Of a stretch of 6,860 nt of DNA, positions 5,045-6,860 are shown piece by piece (positions within the stretch are counted from its first letter, which is position 1; each line of letters begins with the position of its first letter). Where the stretch lies: assembly GCA_013298265.1 (NCBI GenBank), contig JAAFHE010000205.1:1-6860 (forward strand), given 5' to 3'. The notes under the pieces were generated by a model that saw only the letters and a list, made by a program, of their open reading frames with translations, had not been told where the DNA came from and made no database searches. The stretch is from Lysobacterales bacterium. Lineage in GTDB: Bacteria; Pseudomonadota; Gammaproteobacteria; Xanthomonadales; Rhodanobacteraceae. The position numbers were made by a program, and so were the translations under genes.

Positions 5045-6860
5045 ATGGCGGGTTCGATCAAGGCGGTAGACAATCCCAGCGCTTTCCACCGCTTCGCCGA
5101 GCGGGCCGTCTTCGGCAACCGCACCGTCGTGCTGGTGCTGTTCGCGCTGATCACGATCGCGATGGGCTGGTTCGGCGCGCAACTGCGCGTCGATGCCGGC
5201 TTCAAAAAGCAGATCCCGCTCAAGCACGAATACATGCAGACCTTTCTCGACTACGAGAAAGAGTTCGGCGGCGCCAACCGCATCCTCATCGCGGTCATGG
5301 CCAAGAACGGCGACATGTTCAGCCAGCCGTTCATGCAGACGATGGAGAAGATCACGCAGGACGTGAAGACCATCGAGAATGTCGATGAAGCACGCATCCG
5401 CTCGATCTTCACGCCGAACGTGCGCTTCGTCGAAGTGGTCGAGGACGGTTTCGCCGGCGGCAACGTCATCCCGCAGGAATTCACACCCAACGTCGAAGGC
5501 TTCGAGGCGACCAGCGAGCAGTTCGCCACGATCAAGGCCAACATCGAGAAGGCCAACATCGTCGGTCGCCTCGTCGCCAAGGATTTCTCCGGTGCGATGG
5601 TCTGGGCCGAACTCGTGCCGGAAGGCGGCGAAAGCCAGGTCAAGCTCGACTACCAGAAAGTCGCCAGTCAGCTCGAAGGCATCCGCGCGAAGTACGAGAA
5701 CGACGCGACCAGCGTGCACATCATCGGCTTCGCCAAGATGGTCGGCGACATCAGCGACGGCGCGCGCTCGGTCATCATCTTCTTCTTCCTGACCATCGCC
5801 TTCACCTGGATCCTGCTGTTCCTGTATTCCTCGTCGGTGAAGCTCGCGACGCTGACCGTGTTCTGCGCGCTGATCGCCGTGCTGTGGATGCTCGGTGCGT
5901 TGAAGCTGCTGGGCTTCGGCATCGATCCGATGAACATGCTGACGCCGTTCCTGATCTTCGCGATCGCGGTCAGCCACGGCGAGCAGATGATCAACCGCTT
6001 CCGCGGCGAGATCTTCTTCGGCGGCCTGGAGGAAGGCACGGTCGAGGAACTCAGCCAGCGCCGCGGCGTTGACGCACAGACCGCGGCGCGACTCGCGTTC
6101 CGCATGCTGCTGGTGCCGGGCTCGGTCGCGCTGATCGCCGGCTGCATCGGCTTTGCGACCATCCTCATCATTCCGATCCAGATCATCTACGAGCTGGCGA
6201 TCACGGCCACGGTCGGCGTCGCGATCACGATCCTGACCGATCTGGTCCTGCTGCCGGTGCTGCTGTCCTATTGCCAATTGCGCAACCTGGAAAAAAAGCG
6301 CGAGTACCGCCTGCGCCAGCTGACCCAGTTCGACAAGATCTGGTCGTTCCTGGCGAAATTCAGCCGTCCGGTGCCCGCCGCAATCATCATCGTGATCGGC
6401 GTCACCGGCTGGTTCTTCGCCAAACAGCACGGCCACCAGGTGATGATCGGCGACGCGGAGAAGGGCGTGGCCGAGCTGCGGCCCGAAGCGCGCTACAACC
6501 AGGATGCCGTGCTGATCAGCGAGAAGTTCGCGCTCGGCGTCGACATGCTCAACGTCATCGCCGAAGCACAGCCCTCGGCCTGCACGACCAGCTATCCGGT
6601 CATGGAAACCATGGACCGCTTCGCCTGGCACATGCGCAATGTCGAAGGTGTCGAGCAGGTCATGACCTTGCCGATGGCCGCGAAGATCGTGAATGCGGGC
6701 TGGAACGAAGGCAACCTGCGCTGGCGCGCGCTGCCGCGCGATCCGGATACGCTGCGCATGGCCACGCAGGGCTTCGAGACCGACTCGGGCATGCTCAACA
6801 GCGACTGCAGCGCCATGCCGATCATGATGTTCCTCGGCGACCATCGCGCCACGACGATCG
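5045..6860 (+). CDS. RND-superfamily exporter, MMPL/SSD type (3' partial)
   Basis: The frame is open from the ATG at 5045 to the window edge: 605 residues, no stop. A short cytoplasmic N-terminus precedes TM1 (about 27-45). A large periplasmic domain (46-241) follows, then a five-helix bundle with TM2 about 242-261, TM3 266-288, TM4 297-315, TM5 355-376 and TM6 381-409. A charged cytoplasmic loop (411-440), TM7 (443-459) and the start of the second periplasmic domain (460 on) complete what is visible. This is the first half plus part of the second of the duplicated RND plan; five more helices are expected downstream. TM4 reads IFAIAVSHGEQM, and the second periplasmic domain has the segments WNEGNLRWRALPRDP and LNSDCSAMP, which I recall from proteobacterial MMPL-domain exporters (COG1033-like). 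Cys513 and Cys588 may form a disulfide. It is probably a proton-driven pump for lipids or other hydrophobic molecules; the substrate is unknown. Likely co-transcribed with the YCF48 gene. Confidence 0.92.
   Translation, partial: MAGSIKAVDNPSAFHRFAERAVFGNRTVVLVLFALITIAMGWFGAQLRVDAGFKKQIPLKHEYMQTFLDYEKEFGGANRILIAVMAKNGDMFSQPFMQTMEKITQDVKTIENVDEARIRSIFTPNVRFVEVVEDGFAGGNVIPQEFTPNVEGFEATSEQFATIKANIEKANIVGRLVAKDFSGAMVWAELVPEGGESQVKLDYQKVASQLEGIRAKYENDATSVHIIGFAKMVGDISDGARSVIIFFFLTIAFTWILLFLYSSSVKLATLTVFCALIAVLWMLGALKLLGFGIDPMNMLTPFLIFAIAVSHGEQMINRFRGEIFFGGLEEGTVEELSQRRGVDAQTAARLAFRMLLVPGSVALIAGCIGFATILIIPIQIIYELAITATVGVAITILTDLVLLPVLLSYCQLRNLEKKREYRLRQLTQFDKIWSFLAKFSRPVPAAIIIVIGVTGWFFAKQHGHQVMIGDAEKGVAELRPEARYNQDAVLISEKFALGVDMLNVIAEAQPSACTTSYPVMETMDRFAWHMRNVEGVEQVMTLPMAAKIVNAGWNEGNLRWRALPRDPDTLRMATQGFETDSGMLNSDCSAMPIMMFLGDHRATTI

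Noticed and set aside
4949..6844. A 631-codon open frame on the minus strand opposite the RND gene
   Set aside because: The product is a Asp/Glu/His/Arg/Ala-rich low-complexity string with no family signature. The + strand encodes a clear RND protein with proper helices over the same bases. Long antisense frames are expected in high-GC genes with strong third-position bias.

Overview
The window is high-GC and densely coding on the + strand, with strong C/G preference at third codon positions. It looks like the chromosome of a Gram-negative proteobacterium: three of the four gene products are predicted envelope proteins, including an outer-membrane beta-barrel. A gammaproteobacterium of the Nevskiales/Xanthomonadales type or a betaproteobacterium would fit, but the window has no rRNA or other phylogenetic marker, so this is a weak guess. 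No mobile element, tRNA, rRNA or CRISPR array was seen.

Layout, all genes on the + strand. (1) 1-1671: a DUF1302 outer-membrane beta-barrel protein, cut at its 5' end by the window edge. (2) 1696-3081: a DUF1329 secreted protein with a LolA/LolB-like fold, 24 bp downstream and almost certainly in the same operon. (3) 3082-3731: a 650-bp non-coding gap, very rich in hairpins between 3095 and 3342. The last hairpin is followed by a T5 run and is a plausible Rho-independent terminator. (4) 3732-4964: a secreted YCF48/BNR-repeat beta-propeller protein with a long Ala/Pro linker after its signal peptide. (5) 5045-6860: the first 605 residues of an RND-superfamily (MMPL/SSD-type) exporter that runs off the 3' edge.

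Together the genes form a recognisable but functionally unassigned module: inner-membrane RND pump, periplasmic LolA/B-like carrier candidate, periplasmic beta-propeller and outer-membrane barrel. I infer that it moves a hydrophobic molecule (lipid, fatty-acid or steroid derivative, or similar) across the envelope. The substrate cannot be read from this window. The most unusual non-coding feature is the run of hairpins that splits the module into two probable transcription units.
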